Origin: Brevibacterium sp. XM4083 | GTDB lineage: Bacteria > Actinomycetota > Actinomycetes > Actinomycetales > Brevibacteriaceae | Assembly (NCBI RefSeq): GCF_006489205.2 | Contig: NZ_VFYR02000003.1 | Coordinates: forward strand, 551,462 to 615,461 | Length of the DNA stretch: 64,000 bases | Reading direction: 5' to 3' | Shown here: positions 50,110 to 58,342 of the stretch, one piece after another | How the letters are laid out: every line of letters begins with the position of its first letter | Position numbering within the stretch: position 1 is the first letter of the stretch | Made by a program: the position numbers and the translations under genes | The notes under the pieces: generated by a model | Told to the model about the DNA's origin: nothing | The model's input: only the letters and a program-made list of their open reading frames with translations | Database searches by the model: none

Positions 50110-51099
50110 TCAGGCGTTCATCACCTCGACGGCGGCTTCGTGGTCACCTTCGGCTTCGAGGACATCGGAGGCCTCGAGATCCGCGAGGTAGTTCTCCGCG
50201 TCGAGGGCCGCAGCGCAACCGGATCCGGCTGCGGTGATCGCCTGACGGTAGACGGAGTCGATGACGTCGCCGGCTGCGAAGACGCCCTCGACAGCGGTCT
50301 TCGACGAGCGGCCCTCGACCTCGAGGTAGCCGTCGGGACGCAGCGGCAGCTGCTCGGCGAACAGGCTCGTGCGCGGGTCCGAGCCGATGGCGACGAAGAG
50401 GCCGGTCACCGGCAGCTCTGAGGTCTCTCCCGTCACCGTATTGCGCACGGTGATCCCGGTGAGCGCGTCCTCGCCGTGGATCGCCTCGACCTCGGTGTCG
50501 AGCATGTACTCGAGCTTGTCGTCGGCCTTCGCCCGATCCTGCATCGCCTGCGAGGCACGCAGCTCCTGCCGGCGGTGGATGAGCGTGACCTTCGAGGCGA
50601 AGCGAGTGAGGAACGTCGCCTCTTCCAGCGCTGAATCGCCACCGCCGACGACGGCGATGTGCTGGTCACGGAAGAAGAAGCCGTCGCAGGTCGCGCACCA
50701 GCTCACACCGTGGCCCGACAGCTTCTTCTCATTCGGCAGCCCCAGCTCGCGGTAGGCCGACCCCGTGGCGAGGATGACGGCCTTCGCGGTGTAGCGGGAC
50801 CCGAGAGCGGTTTCGATCTGATGGGCACCGGGGTGCAGCTTGAGCGTCTCGACGTCGTCGTAGATGACCTGAGCCCCGAACCGCTCCGCCTGCTCGCGCA
50901 TGTTCTCCATGAGCTCAGGGCCCTGGATGCCCGCCGGGAAACCGGGGTAGTTCTCGACGTCGGTGGTGTTCATGAGCTCGCCGCCGGCCGTCACCGAGCC
51001 CGCGATGACCACAGGAGACAGGTTGGCCCTCGCGGCGTAGATCGCGGCCGTGTATCCGGCCGGTCCCGACCCGATGATCACGAGTTGAGTGTCAGTCAT
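50110..51099 (-). CDS. trxB: Thioredoxin reductase
   Basis: This 329-aa FAD/NADPH enzyme has the FAD motif [10 protein letters not shown] at residues 10-19, redox centre Cys135-Ala-Thr-Cys138-Asp, NADPH motif [10 protein letters not shown] and the final FAD motif [10 protein letters not shown] short acidic tail follows. It is the first gene of the trxB-trxA pair, and its upstream region carries a SigR-like promoter. Confidence 0.96.
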   Translation of the reverse strand: MTDTQLVIIGSGPAGYTAAIYAARANLSPVVIAGSVTAGGELMNTTDVENYPGFPAGIQGPELMENMREQAERFGAQVIYDDVETLKLHPGAHQIETALGSRYTAKAVILATGSAYRELGLPNEKKLSGHGVSWCATCDGFFFRDQHIAVVGGGDSALEEATFLTRFASKVTLIHRRQELRASQAMQDRAKADDKLEYMLDTEVEAIHGEDALTGITVRNTVTGETSELPVTGLFVAIGSDPRTSLFAEQLPLRPDGYLEVEGRSSKTAVEGVFAAGDVIDSVYRQAITAAGSGCAAALDAENYLADLEASDVLEAEGDHEAAVEVMNA

Positions 51100-51171
51100 G
51101 TGCGTTCCCTGTCCCTGTTGTGTGTTCTGTCATGTCGCGCCGCGGAGGCGCTGATTGGGTGCTCTCTAGGT

Positions 51172-51197
51172 AACCGAGCATAGTCGGTGACTATTCC
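51172..51197 (-). promoter_or_regulatory. SigR/SigH-type promoter of trxB
   Basis: On the minus strand GGAAT (51193-51197) is followed by exactly 18 nt and GTT (51172-51174). GGAAT-N18-GTT is the thiol-oxidative-stress sigma factor consensus, and trxBA is the classic SigR target in Streptomyces. Start would be near 51165. A TATGCT word overlaps as a possible housekeeping -10. Confidence 0.6.
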
Positions 51198-51260
51198 TCG
51201 CCGAGGCTGTCGATCGGTGCCGACCGCCCGACGGAGTAAGCCTGTCATCCGTTCGCGTCG

Positions 51261-53738
51261 CTAGGTGATGTCGACGGTGCTGATGACGGCCCTGTAGCCG
51301 CCGTCGTCGCGGGGCAGCTCGGTGACCCAGAGGATGAGGCTGTCGGTGTCGACGCCCTCATCGAGGGTGACGGTGACTCCGTCCTTCGCATCGTCGAACT
51401 CCCCTTCGCCCACCTTCTTCGCCGACTCGGGGTCAGATCCGCTGAGGATCTCGAACGCTCCGCCGGACGTCGACGAGACGACGGTGACCTCACTGACGGG
51501 GGCCTTCTTCTCGAACTCGAAGAGCAGACCGACGCCGTCCTTGAGGTTGCCGAACTCCGCCGAGTTGTACCGGTCGGTGCGCCACGAGCCCTTCTCGCCC
51601 TTGATGACGTCCTTGGCCTGATCGTCGTTCTCCGTGTCATCGCCCTGCGGATCGAGCGCCGTGACCTTGTCGATCACCGGCGGCTCAGCCTGAGGCTCCT
51701 TCGTGGGCTGCTCTTCGGCCGGCTGACTCGGAGCCGTCGAGGCGGGTGCGGCGGTCGGCTCGTCCCCGCCCGAATTGAGGTTGACGACGATGATGCCGAT
51801 GATGACGGCTGCGACGACGAGGAGACCGAGGACGAGCAGCGCGAATGGCTTGCGGGTGCGCGCCTTCGCCGCCTGCGGGTCCTCATCGGCTGCGACGGCC
51901 CGGGAGTTCGCCGTGGTGCCGCCGCCGTGGCCGCCTTGCCCACCGGCTGCAGGTGACTGCGCACCCGTGCCTCCGGGTGGCTGGGCACCGGCTCCGCCGG
52001 CACCAGCGGCGACTCCGGCACCAGCGGCGACTCCGGCACCAGCAGCGGCTCCGGGGCCTGCGGCCGCTCCGGCAGCGGGGCTGCGACCGCTCGAGGGCGA
52101 ACCGCCTGTGCCGGAGGCTCCTGCTCCTGCGGCCACTGCGGACCCCGCACCGCCACCGGACCCCGAACCGCCGTTGCCCGAGCGGGCAGCGGCGGTCCCG
52201 GCGCCGAGGCCGGCTGCCGTGGGGCCGTCGTCGACGGTCTCCGGTGAGAGTCGGCGCATCTGCTTCGGCGGAGTCGCGGCGTTGGCCTCCTCCTGGCGGG
52301 CGGCAGAGGACGCCTCGAGTGCTGCCAGACGCCTGCGCGCCTCTTCCTCCTTGGCCTTCGAGATCCGGCGCTCACGCTCGTATTCGCGCAGCTGATGCTC
52401 GCGCTGCTGTTCCGAGGTCTCGAACATTCCCCCGAGGAACCACGAGCCGTCGTCCTCGTCGTCGATGATGACGCGGGTGTCGTTCTCATCCTCCGACTCG
52501 TCGAGTGCGACGATGTCGAGGGCCTGAGTGTCAGGTTCGGGTTCGTCGCGATTGAGGATCGGCGAGGTGAGGTTCTCGTCGTATTCGTGGGCCGAGTAGC
52601 CCGAGTACTCCGAGTAGGTCTGCTCCGGCTGCCACTCGTCCCAGTCCTTCGCGGCATTGTCGATCTGCTCGGCCCCGATCGGGAAGCTCGACGCCTTCCG
52701 CATCTGCATCCGATCGGCGTATCGCCCGGTGGTGCGACCGGAGACTCCGGCAGCGAGTCCCCTCGTCCCCGGTCGGGTGATGCCGATGCGCACGAGCGCG
52801 GCTTTGACCTGGTCCTCGCTCGCCGGTGTCGTCGCTCCGCCGATCGTCGGCGACCCCGCCATCGGCAGGCTCGTGGCCTCCTCGAAGCTCGCCGGTGAGG
52901 CGTCGAAGAGCTTGTCGTTCTCGGCCGCCGGAGTGCGGTTGACGTAGCGAAGGAGCTCGGCGTCCCACTCGTCGATGAAGCCGAGCACCTCGGCGACGGA
53001 TCCGGGACCGGGATCGTGCCCGGTGAGCACACCACTGATGAAATCATCGAGCTCTGCCGGAACCTCGGGGTTGAGCGCTTTCGCGCGCGCGATCCGGGAG
53101 TTCTCCCGCGGTGCCGCAGGCACTCCGCTCATACCCTCCTCGGCGGGCCAGTAACCGGTCACCGCCGCATAGAAGAGCCGGATGAGGTCGAGGGCGTCCT
53201 GCCGGGAGGCCTTCGTCGGCGTGTAGTCGTCCGGGTCGATGACCCCGGTGCCCAGCGCCAGGGCCGCGTCGATGCCGATGCCGGAGACGAGGACGCCGCC
53301 GGAGGAGGTGATCCCGACGACGCTCGGCCGGAGGAACATGTGGAAGAGCCCGCGCCGCGCCGAGGTGACGAGAACCGTGCCGATCTCACCGATGAGCGCC
53401 TTCGCCGCGTCGACGGGCAGCGGGGTCTTCGGCAGGATCTGTCCGAGCGCGGTGACGGCGATGCGCTGGGACACGACGTAGTCGAGGCCGTTCGAATGGC
53501 CGACGTCGAGGGTCGGGGCGATGCGGGGATCGCCGAGGATCGAGACGCGCTGGGCGGCTTCGAGGACGTCGGAGGAGGCCTCGGCGTCGGCGACGTGGAT
53601 GAGGACGGGTTCATCGAGGATCGCATCGAGAGCCGTGCACACTGTGCCGACGGCGGGCTTGTCCTCGAGCCAGGGACGGTCGACCGTTGATACGACATAG
53701 CGACCGGCTACGACCATGCCGGGTTCGATATCGATCAG
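51261..53738 (-). CDS. MurJ-associated pseudokinase with extracellular discoidin-like domain
   Basis: About 825 aa. The N-terminal 290 residues have a Ser/Thr-kinase-like fold (EPGMVVAGRYVV onward) but the catalytic loop reads HMFLRPSVV from His133, so the Asp, Lys and Asn of HRDLKPxN are lost, and no DFG is seen. A variable charged region and a Gly/Ala/Pro-rich linker with AAGAGV repeats lead to one transmembrane helix (about 629-652) and an extracellular beta-rich domain (SEVTVVSSTSGGAFEILSG). In mycobacteria the equivalent domains are fused to MurJ and bind FhaA. Starts considered are CTG 53738 (8 nt after GGAGG), GTG 53747 and ATG 53717. Confidence 0.88.
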   Translation of the reverse strand: MIDIEPGMVVAGRYVVSTVDRPWLEDKPAVGTVCTALDAILDEPVLIHVADAEASSDVLEAAQRVSILGDPRIAPTLDVGHSNGLDYVVSQRIAVTALGQILPKTPLPVDAAKALIGEIGTVLVTSARRGLFHMFLRPSVVGITSSGGVLVSGIGIDAALALGTGVIDPDDYTPTKASRQDALDLIRLFYAAVTGYWPAEEGMSGVPAAPRENSRIARAKALNPEVPAELDDFISGVLTGHDPGPGSVAEVLGFIDEWDAELLRYVNRTPAAENDKLFDASPASFEEATSLPMAGSPTIGGATTPASEDQVKAALVRIGITRPGTRGLAAGVSGRTTGRYADRMQMRKASSFPIGAEQIDNAAKDWDEWQPEQTYSEYSGYSAHEYDENLTSPILNRDEPEPDTQALDIVALDESEDENDTRVIIDDEDDGSWFLGGMFETSEQQREHQLREYERERRISKAKEEEARRRLAALEASSAARQEEANAATPPKQMRRLSPETVDDGPTAAGLGAGTAAARSGNGGSGSGGGAGSAVAAGAGASGTGGSPSSGRSPAAGAAAGPGAAAGAGVAAGAGVAAGAGGAGAQPPGGTGAQSPAAGGQGGHGGGTTANSRAVAADEDPQAAKARTRKPFALLVLGLLVVAAVIIGIIVVNLNSGGDEPTAAPASTAPSQPAEEQPTKEPQAEPPVIDKVTALDPQGDDTENDDQAKDVIKGEKGSWRTDRYNSAEFGNLKDGVGLLFEFEKKAPVSEVTVVSSTSGGAFEILSGSDPESAKKVGEGEFDDAKDGVTVTLDEGVDTDSLILWVTELPRDDGGYRAVISTVDIT

Positions 53739-53740
53739 GG

Positions 53741-53751
53741 GGATCACCTCC
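53741..53751 (-). promoter_or_regulatory. 11-nt perfect Shine-Dalgarno before the pseudokinase
   Basis: GGAGGTGATCC is the full complement of the 16S rRNA 3' end. The next plausible in-frame codon at suitable distance is CTG at 53738. The GTG inside the sequence is unusable with its own core, and ATG 53717 is 29 nt from GGAGG. Confidence 0.6.
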
Positions 53752-53770
53752 GGGGCGGGGATTGGGCAGG

Positions 53771-55384
53771 CTATCTCTTCAGTTTCCCAGCTGCGAGCCC
53801 AATAATCGAATGCAACTCTCTGACACGGAGCAGAAAACAGGCACCGACATAGACAAGGAGCATGACCGATCCGACGACAGCCGTGGTGACGAACGCCTGC
53901 CACTGACCCGCGAGGGCGAAGTCAGGGAAGAGCAGCAGCATTCCGAATCCGGCGAGGCCGGCTGCCAGCGCCGCGAGGAGGAACTTCACATGCGCCTGCG
54001 CGATCGCTCTGATGTCGATGTCGCCGAGGCGGCGGCGCAGGAGTGCGAACGAGAGGATCATCGCGAGCAGGTATCCGAGGCTCATGACGAGGCCGATGAT
54101 CGCCACCGTCACGGACTTCGGGAAGATCGACGCCGAGAGCACCGCGAGGGACTGGAAGATGATCTGGGGCAGCTGGATGAAGAACGGGGTGCGCGCATCC
54201 TCGTACGCGTAGAAGACGCGCTGGGCGAGGTAGTTCGCACTGAACGGGATGAGCCCGAAGACCATCGTGATGATGACGAGCCCGACCGCCGTCGCCTGTT
54301 CTCGGCCGGAGCCGGCGATGATCATCGCCACGGGCGAGGCGAGGACGACGAGGGCGGCCACGGCGAAGGAGTTGATGAGCCCGACGGTGCGCACGCCCAT
54401 CGAGAAGTCCGACTTCACCGCCGCCGTGTCGTGGTCGGCGGCGTTCCTGCTCAGCGATGTGAAGAGGGCAGTGGCGAGTGAGACCGCGATGAGCGAGTGC
54501 GGAAGCATGAAGACGAGGTAGGCATACGTGTACGCCGCGTTCGACGCGTTCTCTTCCCCCGGCACCGAGGCGCCGGCCGCGACCCGGGAGATGACGAGGA
54601 ACCCGAGCTGGCCGACGAGCATCGCGGCGAACGTCCAGAACGCGACCTTGCCGGCGGTGCCGAGGCCGACTCCGCGGAATCCGAAGGTCGGTCGGTACGA
54701 GAACCCGATGCGCTTGAGGGGCCAGATGAGGATGAGCGCCTGTGCCGCGACCCCGAGTGTCGCCGACCCGCCGAGGAGGGCGATCTTGTCCGGCGTCCAC
54801 GTGTCGAGGGTGTGCGGGGAGGCGTTGTTCGTGCCGAAGACGACGATGAAGATGGCGAGGCCGATGATCGCGACGATGTTGTTGAGCACCGGGGCCCACA
54901 TGTACGGGCCGAATGAGGACTTCGAGTTGAGCACCTGGCCGAGCAGCGTGTAGAGCCCGTAGAAGAAGATCTGCGGCAGACACCAGTAGGCGAAGGCCGT
55001 GGCCAGCGCGAGCTGTTCGGGACTCCATCCCGAGGAGTAGAGCCACACGAGGATCGGGGCGGCGAGCGTCGCGATGACGGTGACGATCGTGAGCAGGAGG
55101 AACGAGAGGGTGAGGAGCCGGTTCGTGTAGTCCTGGCCGCCGTCGTCGCGCTTGGTCGCACGGACGAGCTGCGGCACGAGGACGGCGTTGACGACGCCGC
55201 CGGCAAGCAGCATGTAGAGCGTGTTCGGGACTTTGTTCGCGACGTCGAAGGCGTCGGCCTGCACCGCAGTGACGCTGATTGCGAGGGCGAGCAGTGAGGC
55301 TTTGACGAGGCCGAGGATCCGCGAGGTCAGGGTGCCTGCCGTCATGATCGCCGACGAGCGGGCGAGCGAGGAGAATGACGCCAC
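53771..55384 (-). CDS. murJ: Lipid II flippase MurJ
   Basis: This 537-aa MOP-superfamily flippase has 14 predicted helices. N-terminal signatures are SSAIMTAGTLTSRILGLVK and KVPNTLYMLLAGGVVNAVLVPQLVRA, with conserved arginines in the central cavity. GTG 55384 follows the DUF6049 TAA directly with no gap. The C-terminus stops after helix 14 (LRVRELHSIIGLAAGKLKR), so the mycobacterial pseudokinase fusion is missing and is supplied by the next gene, about 30 nt downstream. Confidence 0.95.
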   Translation of the reverse strand: MASFSSLARSSAIMTAGTLTSRILGLVKASLLALAISVTAVQADAFDVANKVPNTLYMLLAGGVVNAVLVPQLVRATKRDDGGQDYTNRLLTLSFLLLTIVTVIATLAAPILVWLYSSGWSPEQLALATAFAYWCLPQIFFYGLYTLLGQVLNSKSSFGPYMWAPVLNNIVAIIGLAIFIVVFGTNNASPHTLDTWTPDKIALLGGSATLGVAAQALILIWPLKRIGFSYRPTFGFRGVGLGTAGKVAFWTFAAMLVGQLGFLVISRVAAGASVPGEENASNAAYTYAYLVFMLPHSLIAVSLATALFTSLSRNAADHDTAAVKSDFSMGVRTVGLINSFAVAALVVLASPVAMIIAGSGREQATAVGLVIITMVFGLIPFSANYLAQRVFYAYEDARTPFFIQLPQIIFQSLAVLSASIFPKSVTVAIIGLVMSLGYLLAMILSFALLRRRLGDIDIRAIAQAHVKFLLAALAAGLAGFGMLLLFPDFALAGQWQAFVTTAVVGSVMLLVYVGACFLLRVRELHSIIGLAAGKLKR

Positions 55385-57706
55385 TTACTGTCCCTTCCTC
55401 TCGGGGTTGTCGTTCTTCGCCCGGGCGACCGCTGCGGCCAGCTGCTGTTCCGGGATCTTCCTGCGTCCGCGGCGCACGGACTTGACCAAGCCGATCACGA
55501 ACACCGCCGCGAGCGCCAATCCGACGACGGCGGTGCCGATGTTCTCCCAGTCCGCGCGCACCCTGACGAGCAGGGAGGTGCTCTGCGGGAGGACGACCCC
55601 GGATTCGGAGATCATCTCGATGCGCGTGGGCACGTCGGCATTGGCGAGTCCCTCGACGGGCACGTCGACGCGCATCGTCTCCGCTGGGGGCACGACGACG
55701 GTCTCGGTCGTCTGCGCCCGCAGCTGCGGAGTCTGCGGTTTCATCGAGAGCTTGAGCGTCGCCTCGGCGCCGGAGTCGTTGACGATCGTCACCGGGATCG
55801 TCGTCTTCTCCCCGGTGACGAGGAGCACCGACGATCCCTTCTCGAGGTAGAGGCTGTCGAGCTGGGCCTGACTCGTCTGCTGCGCCTGGTCGAGGCACCT
55901 CGCGGAGTCGCCGCCGAGCGTCCATGCCACCGAGGTGCAGCCGAGCAGCGCGCGATCGGTGCGGCGATTCGCGGCGTCGGGATCGGTGAAGACGCTGTTG
56001 AACTGCGACTGCCGGGCACGGATGTCGGAGAGCCCTTCGAGGGTGCTCGTGGCGATGCGCTCAGGGTCCTGTGCCTTCTGGAGGAGTCCGCGCGGCTGGA
56101 TGTCGCTGCTGAGCAGGCTGTCGAGGCTCGCGGCGTCGACCCACGGGGATCCTGCGACCGTGGAGACGACCTGCTCCCACTGCGCCGAGGCGGTCGTCCG
56201 CGGCAGCGGGACGAGGAGGTGCCGGGACCGGTTGGGGGCCTCGGACTGGATCGCCGCGGTCGTCGCGACGAGTTCGCTCATCGCCGCGGCCGGCCGGTCG
56301 GCGGCGATGACGTCGGCACTGGCGGCGGTGAGAGCGGAGTCGCTGATGAGCGTTTCGACCATCGAGCTGCCGTCGGAGTTCGTCCGCGTCTGCGAGTGCG
56401 CGCTCTCCCGAATGCCCGACAGCGGCGGCTGCTGGACGTCGTCGAGGATGATCGTCTTGTTGCCGGCCGCCGACAGCGCGGCGAGATCGGCGCGGGTCGC
56501 GGTCCCGGCGATCGGCCATCCGATGTCGGTCCGCGCCTTCGGCAGGACGTCCTTGACGAGCCGCTTCTCCTCCTGCGCGAACCGGCCGAGGTCGTCGAGC
56601 TCCTTGCCGGCCAGCGATGCCTGATCGGGATCGCCGAAGGGCAGCGCGATGACGGTGTGGGAGCCGGCGGTCTCGAGGAAGTCCCGGTACCACGTGTCGA
56701 GCCGCTGTCGACGCTCCGCTGCTGCCTTCTCCTCTTCGGGGCTCTGCGCGCCCGGATCGTCCTCCGGCGGGGCGGTGCCGGCGTCCGTGGCCGGTGCTGA
56801 GGGCTCCTCGGTGGCCGCGGGGTCTCCGTCGTCGCCGGGAGGCGGCGGTTCGGCGACGGCGGCCTCGAACGAGGCGATGATCCGCGGGTCGAGTGCGATC
56901 GCGACGCCGGGGGTCTTGAGGACTCCGTTGACAGCGGTGAGGGGACCGTCGGCGGCGATGGCCCGATCGAGCTCCTCGGCGCTGATGAGCCCGTCGCCGG
57001 TGTAGCCGGGCAGTGTGACCGGGGCGAGGAAGCTGATCCGGGTCTGATCGAACTTCGGATCCGGGTACCACGTCGTGAACGCGACGCCGGTCGCCAATGC
57101 CCCCGAGGTGTCGCTGAGCTGGACGCTGAGGCCGCGCGGACCCCACGAGGTGTTCGGTGAGGACCGCGGCAGGCCGAGCTGGTCAGCCGGCACGGTCATC
57201 GTGAATTCGCCGGTGGCACCCGGGCCGAGCTGGTCGGCGAACGTCGCGTCGACGGCGGTGACGGGGTCGTTGTCGCCGGAGCTGCCGGCGTCGGCCCGGT
57301 TCCTCGCATCGGGTCCGTTGTCGTCGAGATCGGCGATGACGCGGTGCATCGAGGGGTCGGACTTCCACGCCTCGATGCGGTATTCGGCGTCGAGGTTGCG
57401 CGTCGACATGCCCAGCCGCAGGGTGGGGTCGGAGATCGCGGCATCCGTCGAATTCGTCACGGTCCCGCGGACCGTGAGCGTCCCGCTGCCGTTGAGCCAG
57501 GGGGTCACCTCGGTGAGGGCGATCGAGACTCCGGTTCCCGATTCCCCGCCGTCGGTGTCACCGCCGTCGGCGGCCCCGGTGCCGCTCGAGCGCGTCGGTG
57601 AGGCGGTGCCGGACTGAGTCGCCGAGGCGGTCAGGGGGTACGCGAAGACCGACCCTGCCAGCAGCAGGGTCGCACTCAGCAGCGCGAAGAGGAAGCGCGT
57701 GATCAC
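55385..57706 (-). CDS. DUF6049 secreted/anchored protein
   Basis: This 773-aa envelope protein has an N-terminal signal peptide (FLFALLSATLLLAGSVFAYPLTA, residues about 4-26), a long extracytoplasmic part with beta-rich domains (SGTLTVRGTVTNSTDAAISDPTLRLG onward) and a Pro/Asp-rich linker around 290-330. A final immunoglobulin-like segment precedes one transmembrane helix near 725-748 and a basic cytoplasmic tail. It sits between nudix and murJ as in mycobacteria (position of Rv3909), which suggests a role with MurJ. GTG 57706 follows AGAGGACC. Confidence 0.88.
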   Translation of the reverse strand: MITRFLFALLSATLLLAGSVFAYPLTASATQSGTASPTRSSGTGAADGGDTDGGESGTGVSIALTEVTPWLNGSGTLTVRGTVTNSTDAAISDPTLRLGMSTRNLDAEYRIEAWKSDPSMHRVIADLDDNGPDARNRADAGSSGDNDPVTAVDATFADQLGPGATGEFTMTVPADQLGLPRSSPNTSWGPRGLSVQLSDTSGALATGVAFTTWYPDPKFDQTRISFLAPVTLPGYTGDGLISAEELDRAIAADGPLTAVNGVLKTPGVAIALDPRIIASFEAAVAEPPPPGDDGDPAATEEPSAPATDAGTAPPEDDPGAQSPEEEKAAAERRQRLDTWYRDFLETAGSHTVIALPFGDPDQASLAGKELDDLGRFAQEEKRLVKDVLPKARTDIGWPIAGTATRADLAALSAAGNKTIILDDVQQPPLSGIRESAHSQTRTNSDGSSMVETLISDSALTAASADVIAADRPAAAMSELVATTAAIQSEAPNRSRHLLVPLPRTTASAQWEQVVSTVAGSPWVDAASLDSLLSSDIQPRGLLQKAQDPERIATSTLEGLSDIRARQSQFNSVFTDPDAANRRTDRALLGCTSVAWTLGGDSARCLDQAQQTSQAQLDSLYLEKGSSVLLVTGEKTTIPVTIVNDSGAEATLKLSMKPQTPQLRAQTTETVVVPPAETMRVDVPVEGLANADVPTRIEMISESGVVLPQSTSLLVRVRADWENIGTAVVGLALAAVFVIGLVKSVRRGRRKIPEQQLAAAVARAKNDNPERKGQ

Positions 57707-57748
57707 AGGTCCTCTGTCCTCATCCGGCGGTCCACCCGGACACCGCTC

Positions 57749-58237
57749 TCACAGCTCCCACTGGCGCACCATGGGACGAGCAGCGGCGACGATGCGGCGT
57801 TCGTTGGCGAACGACAGCGTCGATCGCAGGTCGTCGAACGGCACCCAGGCGGCGTCGACGGCCTCCTGATCGGGATCGTTGTCGACGGTGAGCGTGCCCG
57901 ACCGGGCGCGCAGGAGGAAATGGTGGACGAGCTTGTGGATCCGGATGCCGGTGACGGTGAACCAGTAGTCGACGGTGCCGAGCGGGCAGATGACCTGGCC
58001 GGAGATCCCGGTCTCCTCCTCGACCTCACGGCGGGCCGCCTCGGCGGCGGTCTCCGCTCCCTCGAGGTGACCCTTGGGCAGGCACCACTCGAGTCGGCCC
58101 GCCCGATTGAGCCGGGCGATGACGGCCACACTGAGATCATCGCTGGCGAAGTCGACGACGATGCCCCCGGCGGAAGTCTCCTCGACCGTCGTGCGGCGGG
58201 ATGCCCGGGGTCCAGGTTTGGGCATCGGTGTGGTCAT
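57749..58237 (-). CDS. Nudix hydrolase (MutT4-like)
   Basis: This 162-aa pyrophosphohydrolase has the full Nudix box Gly56-X5-Glu62-X7-REVEEETGI (70-78). Syntenic with mycobacterial mutT4. It begins with an Arg-rich N-terminus. ATG 58237 is preceded by both AGGAGA and a TAAGGT hexamer 6 nt upstream (leaderless option). It is the first gene of nudix-DUF6049-murJ-pseudokinase and divergent from pcnA. Substrate may be an oxidised or signalling nucleotide. Confidence 0.92.
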   Translation of the reverse strand: MTTPMPKPGPRASRRTTVEETSAGGIVVDFASDDLSVAVIARLNRAGRLEWCLPKGHLEGAETAAEAARREVEEETGISGQVICPLGTVDYWFTVTGIRIHKLVHHFLLRARSGTLTVDNDPDQEAVDAAWVPFDDLRSTLSFANERRIVAAARPMVRQWEL

Positions 58238-58243
58238 TCTCCT

Positions 58244-58249
58244 ACCTTA
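58244..58249 (-). promoter_or_regulatory. Leaderless -10 of the nudix gene
   Basis: TAAGGT is followed by 6 nt (AGGAGA) and ATG. The spacer doubles as a ribosome site, so either mode is possible. Confidence 0.35.
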
Positions 58250-58288
58250 ATGGTCGATTCTTGGAAGTTTCGTCCGACGCGCTCCCGG

Positions 58289-58307
58289 TAGGCTGGAGGT
58301 TGCCTCC
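58289..58307 (+). promoter_or_regulatory. pcnA -10 and hairpin
   Basis: TAGGCT (58289-58294) is followed directly by GGAGG-TTG-CCTCC (58295-58307). Transcription would begin in the hairpin, about 40 nt ahead of the GTG. Confidence 0.35.
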
Positions 58308-58342
58308 GGCAGGGAACCTGACGATCGAGAAGAAGGAGTTCG

